NCBI GenBank assembly: GCA_023974075.1
Contig: JAMFTG010000682.1
Span: 1 to 64,000, forward strand
DNA from: Chaenocephalus aceratus
Taxonomy: Eukaryota > Chordata > Actinopteri > Perciformes > Channichthyidae
Direction of reading: 5' to 3'
Length of the DNA: 64,000 bases
Position numbers and translations under genes: made by a program
Part shown: positions 1-10,832 of the stretch, piece after piece
Layout of the letters: the number at the start of each line of letters is the position of its first letter
Numbering within the stretch: the stretch's first letter is position 1
The notes under the pieces: generated by a model
Databases searched by the model: none
What the model was told of the DNA's origin: nothing
The model's input: only the letters and a program-made list of their open reading frames with translations

Positions 1-239
1 TTAAAGAAATTAGCTACTAACTTGAATTTGTATTCAAATTAATCAATTTTTTTTATTTTTTTATTGTAATGTAGAGACGAGGCTTTTAGTGACAATGATG
101 TATTGCGTTACAATTACATGTAAACAAAAAAATATATCTAAATATCATATTTGGCCTCAAATCATCTGAGGCCTGGCGCCCCCCCTGCGATCTGTGGCGC
201 CCCCCAAGGGTGGCGCTCCCCCCAGGTTGGGAACCACTG
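1..239. mobile_element. hAT-like DNA transposon, terminal part (cut by window start)
   Basis: The right edge at 224-239 reads AGGTTGGGAACCACTG, the complement of the familiar vertebrate hAT terminus CAGTGGTTCCCAACCT. Just inside it are GC-rich direct repeats (GGCGCCCCCC) at 175-208. The other terminus lies outside the window, so the TSD (candidate gaagccat at 240-247) cannot be confirmed. No transposase reading frame is seen. Confidence 0.55.
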
Positions 240-1115
240 GAAGCCATGGCAATAATAAATGAGCGGCTTCAAGAAAGCAGAGAAGCATGGCAGTTGTTGT
301 TCCGTCACACATGTTTCTGTCAGAAAGTGTTAACATCATGTGTGTGACGGCAGAGTGAACGTACCCCTTGATTGACAGCTCCATCGAAGTCCTTGGCGAT
401 CGCTCCGAACAGAATGACGTTGATGGACGGGTTCTGAGGGGAGGCGTCCGGCGGGGAAACTTCTTCTATGAAACGAACGTAGAACATGAACATGATGGTG
501 GTGATGTGGTGGCGTATACATCTCAGTTCTGTCGCAGAACGGACTTACTGATCCGTTTTACCTGCCGTTTTATTAATTATTGTTATAAATATCATTTGTC
601 GTCACTGTGTTTTTCTTTTTTATATCCAAATGTGGAATAAATATGTTTTATTTTTGTATTAAACTTATCAAGGGGGGGTGATGGTTTGTTCTAAAAAATT
701 GAAAATGGATGAATTGTGACCGGGTATGGTTGTTGCCTCGTCAATAAAAAAACATTGAAAAAAAAACAAAGAACATGATGAAGTGTTCAGGTGACGATCT
801 CTGTCATACATGAAAGACAAACACTGCACATGAATTATTGTCAGTACTTCTGTTGTCATGCTTTTGTGTTAAGCACAGGATGTATGTTAATAAATAAAGC
901 GTTTGCTCGTGGACAACGACCCATCAGAATGACAGTGGATTTTACGAATGCCTCTAAGGACACAAGAACAAAATAAAAACGGAAGCAGCCGAAACATTAG
1001 TGAGTCTGCAACTGATCAAACACAAAATCCCACAATGCACCACCAGCTGGTCAAATACTGTAGCAAAACTGACAAATTGTCTATAAAACAACAATACAGG
1101 AGAGGTGAGAGACAC
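240..1115. other. No recognisable gene or repeat
   Basis: AT-rich sequence with short random reading frames on both strands and none with family-like composition. I see no RNA gene and no repeat shared with the rest of the window. Confidence 0.5.
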
Positions 1116-1134
1116 GGGGGGGGGGGGGGGGGGG
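1116..1134 (+). repeat. Poly-G run of 19 bases
   Basis: An uninterrupted G tract, able in principle to form a G-quadruplex. Runs of this kind are also prone to length errors in sequencing. Confidence 0.9.
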
Positions 1135-1273
1135 TAGCTATATGGATAAAAGGAAGGCCGTCCCCCGCCATAAGAGTCTCAGCTCTCTGTGGCTGCTCAG
1201 AGATAAAAGAGGCCGGAGACAAGACAACAATGGCGTCAGTCTGCTTCTACTACACACACCAGATAAACGGCTT

Positions 1274-1299
1274 AACACACACACACACACACACACACA
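1274..1299. repeat. (CA)n microsatellite
   Basis: About 13 perfect CA dinucleotides, flanked by TTA on the left and GTGAAG on the right. Confidence 0.9.
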
Positions 1300-1466
1300 G
1301 TGAAGCGCAACACACACCATCCACGCTGCGGAATAACAGCTCTATGATTTAGGATCCCAAACATCCTGTCCATTGGTCTTTATTTTCAACGTATTTACGA
1401 GTGAATATATCATTATTTTTCATTTTTGTAGAGATAATATTGAATTAAATATAGTATATATGATAT

Positions 1467-1530
1467 ATCATAATAATAATAATAAAACATTGTATTTATA
1501 TAGTGCTTTTCATGAACTCAAAGACGACCA
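1467..1530 (-). mobile_element. LINE/SINE-type 3' tail fragment with (AAT)n
   Basis: An (AAT)n run is followed by TTGTATTTATATAGTGCTTT. Read on the minus strand this is the typical fish L2/CR1-type end, an AAAGCGCTATATAAATA-like block followed by (ATT)n. Only the tail is recognisable; the flanking sequence to about 2000 holds nothing I can name. Confidence 0.4.
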
Positions 1531-2003
1531 TATTTTGAAATGTAACTCAAGAATAAACAAACAGCTGATACACACAGAGACAAATGAATTTACCTTGGAC
1601 GATAATCTTTAAAATAAAGTCTCCAGATGCTGACGACACCAGCGGGCATTTCCGCAACACTTTTCCCTGGAGGAAAAAATAAAAACACTTAATTTATACA
1701 AAGTGAAAAACAATTAGCGCCCGTCAGCTGATCAAAGCCACCTGAGACGAGTGAGAAGCGATGATGAGCTGCGAGACAGGCGCGGGATTATTCTGCCACT
1801 TTGGTTTTCACAAATATATTCGAGCGGCGCACTAATCAAAGAAAAACAGCCTCGTGTTAATAAAGACTGAAATGAGAGAACAGGTGGTGACAGGTGACGG
1901 ATAAGTGGAAGGGGGATGAATAACAGAGCAGGAAAACACTCGACTCCACAGGACGTTGAACCTTTGAAGGCTCTACAGAAGATAGTTTAGTTAAAGAGGA
2001 TAT

Positions 2004-2871
2004 ATGAGGCTCATATCCGTATGTAGTGTCTCTACTTTAAAGAGTCCTCTCCTGCTGATGTTCAGGTGTATATCAGTATGTAGTGTCTCTACTTTAAAGA
2101 GTCCTCTCCTGCTGATGTTCAGGTGTATATCAGTGTGTAGTGTCTCTACTTTAAAGAGTCCTCTCCTGCTGATGTTCAGGTGTATATCAGTATGTAGTGT
2201 CTCTACTTTAAAGAGTCCTCTCCTGCTGATGTTCAGGTGTATATCAGTATGTAGTGTCTCTACTTTAAAGAGTCCTCTCCTGCTGATGTTCAGGTGTATA
2301 TCAGTATGTAGTGTCTCTACTTTAAAGAGTCCTCTCCTGCTGATGTTCAGGTGTATATCAGTGTGTAGTGTCTCTACTTTAAAGAGTCCTCTCCTGCTGA
2401 TGTTCAGGTGTATATCAGTATGTAGTGTCTCTACTTTAAAAGTCCTCTCCTGCTGATGTTCAGGTGTATATCAGTATGTAGTGTCTCTACTTTAAAGAGT
2501 CCTCTCCTGCTGATGTTCAGGTGTATATCAGTGTGTAGTGTCTCTACTTTAAAGAGTCCTCTCCTGCTGATGTTCAGGTGTATATCAGTTTGTAGTGTCT
2601 CTACTTTAAAGAGTCCTCTCCTGCTGATGTTCAGGTGTATATCAGTATGTAGTGTCTCTACTTTAAAGAGTCCTCTCCTGCTGATGTTCAGGTGTATATC
2701 AGTATGTAGTTTCTCTACTTTAAAGAGTCCTCTCCTGCTGATGTTCAGGTGTATATCAGTATGTAGTGTCTCTACTTTAAAGAGTCCTCTCCTGCTGAAG
2801 TTCAGGTGTATATCAATATGTAGTGTCTCTACTTTAAAGAGTCCTCTCCTGCTGATGTTCAGGTGTATATC
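2004..2871 (+). repeat. 57-bp minisatellite, array 1 (about 15 copies)
   Basis: The unit runs from AGTATGTAGTGTCTCTACTT through the core TTTAAAGAGTCCTCTCCTGC to TTCAGGTGTATATC, 57 bp in all. Copies differ by single substitutions (AGTATG versus AGTGTG) and there is one single-base deletion near 2440. The period is 19 codons and the unit has no stop in this frame, so the array reads as two long open frames that are not genes. The first unit grows out of family A subterminal sequence (GAGGCTCATATCCG). Confidence 0.95.
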
Positions 2872-3112
2872 ATGTACAATGTGTTGGAGCGCTAGCCAAT
2901 AGAAGTGTGACTGTTACGTAGAGATATCACTATGTTCAGGAAGTACATAAAGGAGTCCAAAGGAGGCGTTTCAGAAATGTAAACATTCGATAAAGCCAGG
3001 TTCGGTGTGTGGGAGAGAAACTCGCCATGGAGGGAACACAGGGATTTTAGCCTTTGCAGACCATTTACATGCACTAACAAATATATAATATGCTACAGGG
3101 AAGAAACAAAGC
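2872..3112 (+). mobile_element. Family A dispersed repeat, internally deleted copy
   Basis: Directly after the 57-bp array comes ACAATGTGTTGGAGCGCTAG, the same block that follows the array at about 43.2 kb. The block CCTTTGCAGACCATTTACAT then matches, in reverse complement, pieces at 7.25 kb and 53.08 kb. The section present at 43.02-43.2 kb is missing here. This is a non-autonomous element with no coding capacity; I cannot place it in a superfamily with confidence. Confidence 0.65.
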
Positions 3113-3589
3113 ATAGTAGGGCCTCTTACATTTGTTCTATCGATAACAACAAACAAGGATAAAAATATCAGTCTTGTAATTTTGTTAAAATAAAAGTACC
3201 TTGACAGTTTTGTCAGAGCAGTTGGTTCTGGTGCTGACGAGCGCGATGGAAACACAGCTCAGGTGTTTCGGTACCTGGGCGCCTGGCCCCGCCCCCTCTG
3301 AGAGCACATAGACAGGCATGACATCAAGGTGACCTGAAGGACACATCACACATTATATACTGTTCCAACAAACGAGTTAAAGTTGACCGATATTACAACT
3401 CAGATATGATCCGTGGTATCAGAGGGAATGGTCATCGTTTAAACATTATTCACATAGTTAGAATTGTCTGGTTGTCGGCCAGGACTTCCCTACAATACCT
3501 AATTCATAAGAAATGTTACTTGCCAAACTCACTTGTCCGTGGACAAGTACTCTCTAAAAACATTTTCTTACACTGTTAAGATAACTCGT
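3113..3589. other. Unassigned sequence with one short palindrome
   Basis: No gene or known repeat. A perfect 8-bp inverted repeat with a 2-base loop (ACTTGTCC / GGACAAGT) lies at 3531-3548. Confidence 0.4.
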
Positions 3590-4079
3590 GACCGTAAGTT
3601 ATAGTAAAGTGTATATTATCTTATCAGATGCCTGGAAACAGACATTTAACAAGATATGACAATATGTTCAAGACTCTAAAGAACTGGTTTGAACAGAAGT
3701 GAAGGCTTCAATCTGTCGTCACGTCTTCTGACAGACTCTGATCCGACACGTTACTCCTAGGGATGCCAGCGATTATTCGATTATTCGAATATTCGTTACA
3801 GTCTCCATAATCGAATATTATTTTTAAAAATCGATTTTTTTTTTTTTTTTTTTTAATTATTATTTATGGGTCGGTCGAATAATCGATTATTATTCGCCAG
3901 GGCTGCCGAATAATCGATTTTGATCATGGTCAGTTTCTGGCAACCCTAGTTACTCCTGGTTTTTTTTTATAAAAAAGGTCTTCAGTTTGAGGTCCAGCAG
4001 AGTGACCGTCCTCCATCACCATGACGACTCATTACCAGGATAAAGAAGCGTCTGCCAGTGCTTACTACGGGGATAACAT
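3590..4079 (+). repeat. Local duplication, copy A (interrupted by a MITE)
   Basis: Shares with 4114-4460 the blocks TCAATCTGTCGTC, TTCTGACAGACTCTGATCCG, TTCAGTTTGAGGTCCAGCAG and ATGACGACTCATTACCAGGA. The element at 3758-3948 splits it; copy B has no insert at that point. Confidence 0.85.
3758..3948 (+). mobile_element. hAT-type MITE (family hAT-1), copy 1
   Basis: The termini are TAGGGATGCC and GGCAACCCTA, an inverted pair with one mismatch. They are flanked by a perfect 8-bp TSD, GTTACTCC (3750-3757 and 3949-3956). The body is rich in ATTCGA/TCGATT motifs around a central A/T run and has no coding capacity. Copies 2 and 3 are at 8507 and 22592. The 8-bp TSD assigns it to hAT. Confidence 0.92.
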
Positions 4080-4113
4080 CAACGAGGGACAATTATTCAG
4101 ATTACCTGTAACC

Positions 4114-4460
4114 ATAAGTTAAAGTATATCTTAAAGTATATCTTATATTATCTTATCAGGTACCTGGAAACAGACATTTAACAAGATTAGACAATATGTC
4201 CAAGACTCAGAGTTCAGTGTCTGGTTTATTCCAGGTTTGTCAAGAATGACGTCTCCATGAATCATCCGATGTTCAGTTTGTCTGGTTTGAACAGAAGTGA
4301 AGGCTTCAATCTGTCGTCTCGTCTTCTGACAGACTCTGATCCGACGTGGAACTCCTGCTTTTTTTATTAAAGGTCTTCAGTTTGAGGTCCAGCAGAGTGA
4401 CCGTCCTCCACCACCATGACGACTCATTACCAGGATACAGAAGCGTCTGACAGGAAGCAC
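4114..4460 (+). repeat. Local duplication, copy B
   Basis: Partner of 3590-4079. At the position of the MITE insertion it reads GATCCGACGTGGAACTCCTG without an insert, so it serves as an empty-site reference. Confidence 0.85.
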
Positions 4461-5309
4461 CAGATCCATGTCGACAGCGCGGGTTAAAGTCTGCCAGGCG
4501 CTTCCAGAGAGGAACCCAGAAAAGTGTTGGCCGTGTTCCCAGCAGGTAGCACGTTGCTTCCTGTCAGAGCTCGTTAGTTTGATGCGCGGCAGATTTGACC
4601 GGCGAGTCCCTCGGTGGTATGACGTTGAAGGAGGACGGCGGAGCGGGAACAGCCTGCGAGGGACGGAGAGATGTTCACTCGTCCGTACGCTCGCTGCTCA
4701 GCCAGGCGGAAAACACAGCCAGGATAAAAAAAGGAAATCAAACCGAGCTACCTGATTCAGACCAGAGGGCCTGCATTACTGCACGATGAGGTGTTCAGTG
4801 TTCAGAGCAGTCCTGGAGGTCTGTCTGTCTCTCAGTCTGGGCCTCAACATATCTCAAACCTCTGCTGCACATATATGTGTTGTCTTTTATTTTCTGCACA
4901 CACATATTTAATGTATATGCCATTCCTTGCACACTTCATGCTAATAATAGCCTACGTTTAAATAGCTGTAATTTGTTTATTTGTCACACAGTCTGTCAAG
5001 GGCAACTTGTATTTGACTATTTAGCTCTTTATTTTCTATTTTGAGATGTTTCTATTTTTAGTTTGTTTATTTTCTACTCAAATAATATGCAATGCCTTTG
5101 TTTTAACATGCTGCTGTAACGGAAACATTTCCCAATTTGGGATCAATGAAGTAAATCTTATATATATAAGTATATATATATATTTTACAATACTCAGTTT
5201 CTCACATATTTATATTTTGTGTAAATATTGTCTTTATTTTTAATTAGCTAAAATAGTCTTTAAAATTGCTTTTATAAAATAAAAATGTTTTCGTCTTTGT
5301 ACGCACCAT
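4461..5309. other. Unassigned; CpG-rich then AT-rich
   Basis: 4460-4760 is relatively CpG-rich and contains a 95-codon plus-strand frame (4468-4755) resembling no family I know, with no codon-bias or splice support. 4860-5300 is AT-rich with (TA) tracts near 5160-5180. No gene is called. Confidence 0.4.
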
Positions 5310-5313
5310 TTAA

Positions 5314-5667
5314 AGGTGGGGTAGGTAAGTTTGAGAAACCGGCTCGAGATCGCTAGAATTTGAAAATACACAACCGGAGAAAATCTGCCACTTCCTCACA
5401 GAGCCCCTCCCCCAACACACACGAACGCGCACATGACCAATGAGGGCACGAGATCAGTTTGTGCCCCGATGGGAGGCTGACAGGCAGGGAGGCCATCCGA
5501 TTGGTTGTACTTTTTACAGTATCACGGCTTCTACAGATGAAATTTTTTTATGGATTTTTTGTCAAAGCACTTCAGATATTCATTGCTATCGGGATGTTAA
5601 GAGCATTCCATGGAATATAACAAAAAGTGTATCTCGAGCCGGTTTCTCAAACTTACCTACCCCACCT
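5314..5667. mobile_element. MITE with 41-bp perfect terminal inverted repeats, TTAA-flanked
   Basis: The left end begins AGGTGGGGTAGGTAAG and the right end is its exact complement (CTTACCTACCCCACCT). Counting the flanking TTAA, the inverted match runs 41 bp (5310-5350 against the right end at 5671). TTAA at 5310-5313 and 5668-5671 is the TSD expected of piggyBac-type transposition. There is no coding capacity. Confidence 0.85.
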
Positions 5668-5671
5668 TTAA

Positions 5672-6330
5672 GCCAAAGCAAATTCTTTGTATGTTTTAAC
5701 GTACTTGGTAGTAAAGCCGATTCTGATTCTAAGTAGTAATGTTCCTCCTATGACCGGTCGCCGGTACTTAAGATCTGACTGAGAAAACCTGGGAAAGAGC
5801 GGCAGATTTAAATACTTTCCGTCAGTTGAAACTAAATCCTACTAAGCAGAATTTGAAATGATTTGAAAATATGCTGAATAGACGAGTTAGCAGCACCAGC
5901 CGCTATCATGGAAGAGCACAACGAGACGCCATCACTCTCACGGAGAAACTCAAAAATAACATTTGACCTGAATTTCTCCCATTTGTCCCAGAAATAGCAA
6001 TCTCTCCAGACATGTTGACCGGCAACAAGCGGCCAATCCACCCGAAGCGCACATGGCAGCTCAGAAGGATTTCAACAGGGTAAACAAAAAATAGTCTTTT
6101 TTAGTCGGTGCACACAGGACTTGTAATAAAATCTGAAGTAGTGAACGTGTCAGATTCTTTGTCGAGAGGTTCTCAAAGTTTTGATGCCCGAACAAAGACT
6201 TAGGAAGCCATGGTTGATAAGTTGCTCAGAAAGTCATAGCATCTGTAATTGTTCTTATGATGTCATATAACAATAGATCCGTCAAGCACCACATTCACAT
6301 TTGGCCGATCAGGAAGATGATACCGGGGGG
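5672..6330. other. Unassigned; short fragment of a CCGG-rich hAT family
   Basis: 5985-6025 (CAATCTCTCCAGACATGTTG, then ACCGGCAA) resembles the interior of the hAT element at 26299-27134. Nothing else is recognised. Confidence 0.35.
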
Positions 6331-6479
6331 GCGTCTTGCCGTCATTTCATTTGACGCCCTTATTCAGCTCGGGACGCCCTGAACGCGAGCCGAGGGCGTC
6401 CAAAAATATTAATAATTCGAGAGAAGATCGAGAGTTTTTATCGCTTGAAATAACTAAAAGGAAAAAGGACATCCCGCTG

Positions 6480-6692
6480 TTGGAGGGGATTCAACTCTCT
6501 CCCCCCCGAAATCCGCAGCGCCCCAACCCTGGACATTTTCAAAAAAGCCCTCAAAACGCACCTTTTTACCAAGGCTCCACTGTATAGTTAGTTTAATAGG
6601 TTTATTTTTCCGCTACTTCCCCCCCTACCCGACTTGTAAAGAGACCTTGGGTTTCCTGAAAGGCGCTATAAATATATTATTATTATTATTTA
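6480..6692 (+). pseudogene. L2/CR1-like LINE: reverse-transcriptase C-terminus and 3' tail
   Basis: Around 6500-6575 one frame encodes a tail of the type LPPEIRSAPTLDIFKKALK followed by THLF, the conserved C-terminus of fish L2/CR1/Rex-type ORF2 proteins. It is followed by a short 3' UTR, then GAAAGGCGCTATAAATAT and an (ATT)n tail at 6674-6692. This is the 5'-truncated form expected from target-primed reverse transcription. The endonuclease and catalytic YxDD regions are absent, so the fragment is inactive. The exact clade cannot be fixed without a database comparison. Confidence 0.7.
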
Positions 6693-6954
6693 GTTTGTTA
6701 AAGTTTCAGCTATTCTGTTCACAGTTCTGTCATCAGATTATTTAATACGATGTGTTAAAACACTGTTGTTTCTTTTGATGTGAAATATTATTTATTTAAT
6801 TTGAATAAAAAGCAATGTTAGTTTTGTTCACAATTTAAGTTATTTCAATAATATATGTATTTTGTAATCAAGTATTCATCTTTTATTGTCTTCATTGTTA
6901 GTTTCCACATGCCTAAAACAACCTCAAGCTAAATCTAAAAGTTGATGGCTAAAT

Positions 6955-7067
6955 AAGAGCGTTTGAGAAATTGTGCAAGGCGTACAGTAATAGTCCGAAT
7001 AGTCGATTAATCGTTTCATTAATCGATAGATTAATCGATTATCAAATTAGTCGTTTGTTGCAGCCCT
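6955..7067. mobile_element. hAT-type MITE terminus (solo right end)
   Basis: ATTAATCGATTATCAAATTA leads to GTTGCAGCCCTA at 7056-7067, the complement of the common fish hAT start TAGGGCTGCAAC. No matching left end is found upstream, where the LINE tail intervenes, so the copy is truncated. 6693-6954 is AT-rich and may be its interior. Confidence 0.5.
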
Positions 7068-7069
7068 AC

Positions 7070-7180
7070 CCACAATGCAGTTCGGCGAAAAGCGAGGCAA
7101 AGTGACGTCATCCCCATTCAAAGTCAATGGGCAGAGAAGCGTTGGAAGTTTCTTCTGAAGCTGCTGTGTGGACGTACCGT
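7070..7180 (-). mobile_element. Harbinger-type element, 5' end fragment
   Basis: The reverse complement begins CGGTACGTCCACAC and continues with a block containing TGACGTCA and GCCTCGCTTTTCGCC. It matches the left end of the Harbinger copy at 13568. A flanking TAA lies at 7181-7183. Confidence 0.7.
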
Positions 7181-7183
7181 TAA

Positions 7184-7285
7184 AGAGACCCTATTATGTG
7201 TTTTGGGGGTTTCCCTTTCCCGTAGTGCGTTATATATATAGGGTTTTCTGCAAAGGCTAACCTCCCCGGTGTTCCCTCTTCTTTG
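7184..7285 (-). mobile_element. Family A fragment
   Basis: CCTATTATGTGTTTTGGGGG, then TTTCCC and CTGCAAAGGCTAACC, matches the family A end seen in opposite orientation at 3040-3112 and also at 53035-53130. Confidence 0.6.
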
Positions 7286-7839
7286 ATATCTCATGACACC
7301 TTATTACAGCTGCCATTCACCCTGAATACATAAAGAACCTCAAAGGGATGATACGAGGGGCTTAAAGGTTTCATTTCGCCCTTATGAACTAACATCAGAG
7401 AGTTGCATCTGATGTCATCTTCTGCCAGGGATTCAATGAGAGATCCATTAACCTCAGAGTCTAGGGAAACAGGTGTTATGCCAAAGGGGAACCAGCTATT
7501 AGAACACACCGAGACACTGTAACCTGAACCTGAAGTATATCTGTGTACGTTAACATTGAGGGCGTCAAGGCTAAACTTGTAGGATATTTAAAACGGCCAC
7601 ATTAACAGGGCTCCGCTTCTTGACTCGCACGTTAAAAACAGTCCAAATAAAACTCCGTAGGCGCTGATTTATTTACTTCTTCCATCAAATTAAACAAACA
7701 AAAATGATGGGGGGTGCTAGTGGAGCACGCTCATGAACTGTTCGCCGGAGCGCATAAAGCAGACCCTTCACGCGATAGCAGAGCAAACCGGTACAGGAGG
7801 GGTAGAGCGAGGGATCATTGTCCACTAGTTAATCGATCG
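7286..7839. other. Unassigned, with a 72-codon minus-strand frame
   Basis: A minus-strand frame at 7291-7509 has unremarkable composition and matches no family I recognise. The block CCTGAAGTATATCTGTGTA (from 7529) recurs with small changes at 8898-8930, so at least part of this region is repetitive. Confidence 0.35.
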
Positions 7840-7961
7840 CAGATGGTGTCGTGCTCGCGGACGAATAAACAAAATTAAACCTAAATGGGTCGCGAAACAT
7901 ACTTTGGCGGACGTTAATATACCAGGGCGGCCCAAGTAAAGTCTATGTGTGGGAAACCCTG
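7840..7961 (-). mobile_element. hAT-like transposon terminus
   Basis: The segment ends GTGGGAAACCCTG at 7949-7961. Read on the minus strand it starts CAGGGTTTCCCAC, with a GC-rich subterminal region, a common fish DNA-transposon end. The opposite end was not found, so the call is partial. Confidence 0.4.
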
Positions 7962-7975
7962 ATTATCCTCTCCAG

Positions 7976-8360
7976 AATGGAAGTAGGCATCAGAGCATCA
8001 ACTAGTTCCTGAGCAGCGTCCTTCACATGCCGATATCCAAGAGAGGGAATCATGCATCCTGTCATGTAGGCTACCAAATAATGTTTGTTCTCAACATGTT
8101 GGCTTTTTTCTGAAAATCCCAAAATTCGGACTTTCTCAAAATCAAAAAAATCTAATTCTGACTTTTTCTCAAAAATTCGGACTTTTTCTCAAAAATGCTG
8201 ACTTTTTCTCAAAATCTCAAAATTCGGACTTTTACCATTTCTTTTTTACTTTTACAAAAAAATCTGACTTTTTCTCAATATTCTGGAAGTAGTCATCACA
8301 TACAGAGCATCAACTAGTTCCTGAGCAGTGTCCTTCACATGCTGATATCCAAGAGAGGGA
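7976..8360 (+). repeat. Local duplication flanking a degenerate 20-bp tandem repeat
   Basis: The block containing ATCAACTAGTTCCTGAGCAG and GATATCCAAGAGAGGGA occurs at 7990-8055 and again at 8302-8365. Between them (8105-8285) are 6-7 imperfect copies of a GACTTTTTCTCAAAAATTCG unit. Confidence 0.75.
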
Positions 8361-8506
8361 GTCACACAGTCACAAGATGGAGGAACAGAAAGCAGTATTC
8401 AATGTTTACTTCAGATTAGCTCCACGTCAGAAATGAGCATGCTTGATGTCTCTCTCCATAGAGGCTGAGTCATCATGTTCATCACATAGCCATCACATGC
8501 CTCAAC

Positions 8507-8699
8507 TAGGGTTGCCAGAAACTGACCATGATCAAAATCGATTATTCGACAGCCCTGGCGAATAATAATCGATTATTCGACCGAAAGAAAAAAAAACATA
8601 AATAATAATTTAAAAAAATTTAAAAAAAAATCGATTTTTAAAAATAATATTCGATTATGGAGACTGTAGCGAATATTCGAATAATCGCTGGCATCCCTA
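8507..8699 (-). mobile_element. hAT-type MITE (family hAT-1), copy 2
   Basis: Termini TAGGGTTGCC and GGCATCCCTA, with a perfect 8-bp TSD GCCTCAAC (8499-8506 and 8700-8707). It is the reverse complement of copy 1 throughout. Confidence 0.92.
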
Positions 8700-8707
8700 G
8701 CCTCAAC

Positions 8708-9552
8708 CAGTCCTGATGCTCTTCTAGGTACTCACACATCCTGTCATGTTCACAGCTACAGTTGGGATACCTTTGTTATCACGTTACTCTCAGACTGGAA
8801 GAGGACATTCAGGATTTTCCCAACAATTATCAACACAAAAAATGTCTCTCAGAGAGGGTATCATCAACACTTACCAGACAGCACACTGCAACATACACCT
8901 GAAGTATATCCGTGTAAGTTAACATTGAGGGTATCATCCAAAGAGATCTTTCAACATATTTTCAGGGATTAAAAACAGCCAGCCGCTCGTCCGACACATG
9001 GATCAAACCCACCTGTGATAAGTCCTGACGCCTGGCCCTGCAGTATCTCCCCCGTGTGCCAGCCTCAGCGAATGAGCGGTTCAGTCTGAGCAACACATCG
9101 CAGACCACCACCCGGCCGTGAACATTCGCCTGTTTCCCCCACGGTGGGAGAGCAGCTGATCCCTGCCAAATGTGGGCCAGGCCACACCGAGCAGACGGAG
9201 ACTTCCTGCTCCTCTGGGCGTCACCGAAACCCAACGCTCAGCTGCTCTGGGACCCTCATTAACTCTGAGGGAGACTCAAGTTCAGCCCAATGACAACGGG
9301 AGGAGGCTGAGAGGCAGAGATACGACTGCTGGGGAGGCTGATGGTCACACCGACTGAAACATTACAGACCTGCTCCAGACAGACGAGACACTGAGCAGAG
9401 TCTATAGCAGCTCAGTGAGGAATTGTGCAGCCCTGTTTAGTAACTGAGGTCTCAAACTAAGAAGAAATGATGCAGCCTTGCTAGGAAACACAACTTGAAA
9501 CATGCAAGTGGGCATTTTAGATGTGTTGGCATCAGAGCTGGTTATCTTAGGC
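8708..9552. other. No recognisable gene
   Basis: Contains the repeated block at 8898-8930 shared with 7.53 kb, and overlapping 60-90-codon frames near 8962-9357 on both strands that match nothing I know. Confidence 0.4.
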
Positions 9553-9964
9553 CAGGGGTGTCAAACTCAAGGCCCGGGGGCCAAATCCGGCCCGCAACTT
9601 CATTTTATGTGGCCCCACAAGAGCTTGAAAAAAATATGATTTTATTATACGGTTACATGCTACTTTACAGAGGCACGTTGCCCATAAACTACATGTCCCA
9701 CAATGCATCTCAAATTTGACATTCTCACTGAAGAGACTTGCAATTATTTGCCCTAGACTTCTGCTTTCAGACGTAGTTAATTATGAAGGTATTAGCCTAT
9801 CCGATAATAATCCAACAGAGCCAATAATGTAATATAATACATCATTTTATATATGTTAAATATTTATATATGTATTTTTATATAGTCTTAAAGTTACAAC
9901 CGGCCCTTTGAGTGCAACCATAATGCGAATGTGGCCCGCAATGAAATTGAGTTTGACACCCCTG
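9553..9964 (+). mobile_element. hAT-type MITE (family hAT-2), copy 1
   Basis: Begins CAGGGGTGTCAAACTCAAGG and ends TTGAGTTTGACACCCCTG, an inverted terminal repeat of at least 16 bp. An exact 8-bp TSD, TCTTAGGC, lies at 9545-9552 and 9965-9972. CpG-rich ends (GGCCCGGGGGCCAAATCCGG) enclose an AT-rich core. It is non-coding. Confidence 0.93.
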
Positions 9965-9972
9965 TCTTAGGC

Positions 9973-10632
9973 CATGACGACGGGTACAGATATATTTGAA
10001 AACTAATATTTTCCTCTACATTTTGGACGCTCACCAAAATGCAAAGCTTAAAGTCAAGCATTTTGTTAACAACAAAGTCCCCACATAAGAGTATGCATGC
10101 CCGTTGTTGATCTGTGTACGAGCGCCATACACAACAACAGCAAAAACAGCAGCAACTCAACATACATCCACAAATATGAAAAACATTTTGCTTTTCATTT
10201 CGCTGCAGCCACTTTGGCCGCGTACAAAACTGCTGTTAAACAAAGGAAAAACAAGTCGAATTAAATATATAATTAGCTACTACTGTAGTGTTGGTTTTAT
10301 AAAGCAGTGGTTGAATGTACGTTTAGTATTGCACTTCAAATCAGAGCTTTACTTGAGTAACAGGAACATACTGTCCGTTTTATTCCACTAGATTTATGTA
10401 ACAGCTTTAATTACTGTTCGAAATAGGATTAATGCATTCATAAAAAAAGCACAATAATTCAGCAAATATTATATTGTGTGCCAACAGTTCATACAAGAAC
10501 AGCTAAATCAATTAATCAAGTAGCATATTCAAACTTTTAAAGTAAATTGTAATTTTATTTGAATATTGGAGTTATTTCGGGCCATTTTGGGGACTTTTCA
10601 TAATTTTAATTATTATACTTTTGCTAACAGTG
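9973..10632. other. No recognisable gene
   Basis: AT-rich sequence with short frames only and no repeat recognised. Confidence 0.4.
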
Positions 10633-10832
10633 TAGGGCTGCTCAATTAATCGTCTTTAATCGCAATTACGATTTTGGCTTGCAACGATTATGAAAACAAC
10701 ATAATTGGTTTTGCAGTTGAGTTATAGTTAAAGTTCAGGGTAATCAACTGTTAAAAACTATACTGTTCAGTTTTTTTATTTCAATACATTGATGTTTTCA
10801 AAGTAAATGAATAATCGTTTTTAATAATCGTT

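Noticed and set aside
2004..2902. Two long frames with 19-residue repeats, resembling a secreted or membrane repeat protein
   Set aside because: They are the 57-bp array translated. The same peptide appears wherever the satellite does, including non-syntenic arrays.
4468..4755. 95-codon frame in a CpG-rich stretch
   Set aside because: A second frame overlaps it, there is no recognisable domain, and no splice or polyadenylation context supports it.
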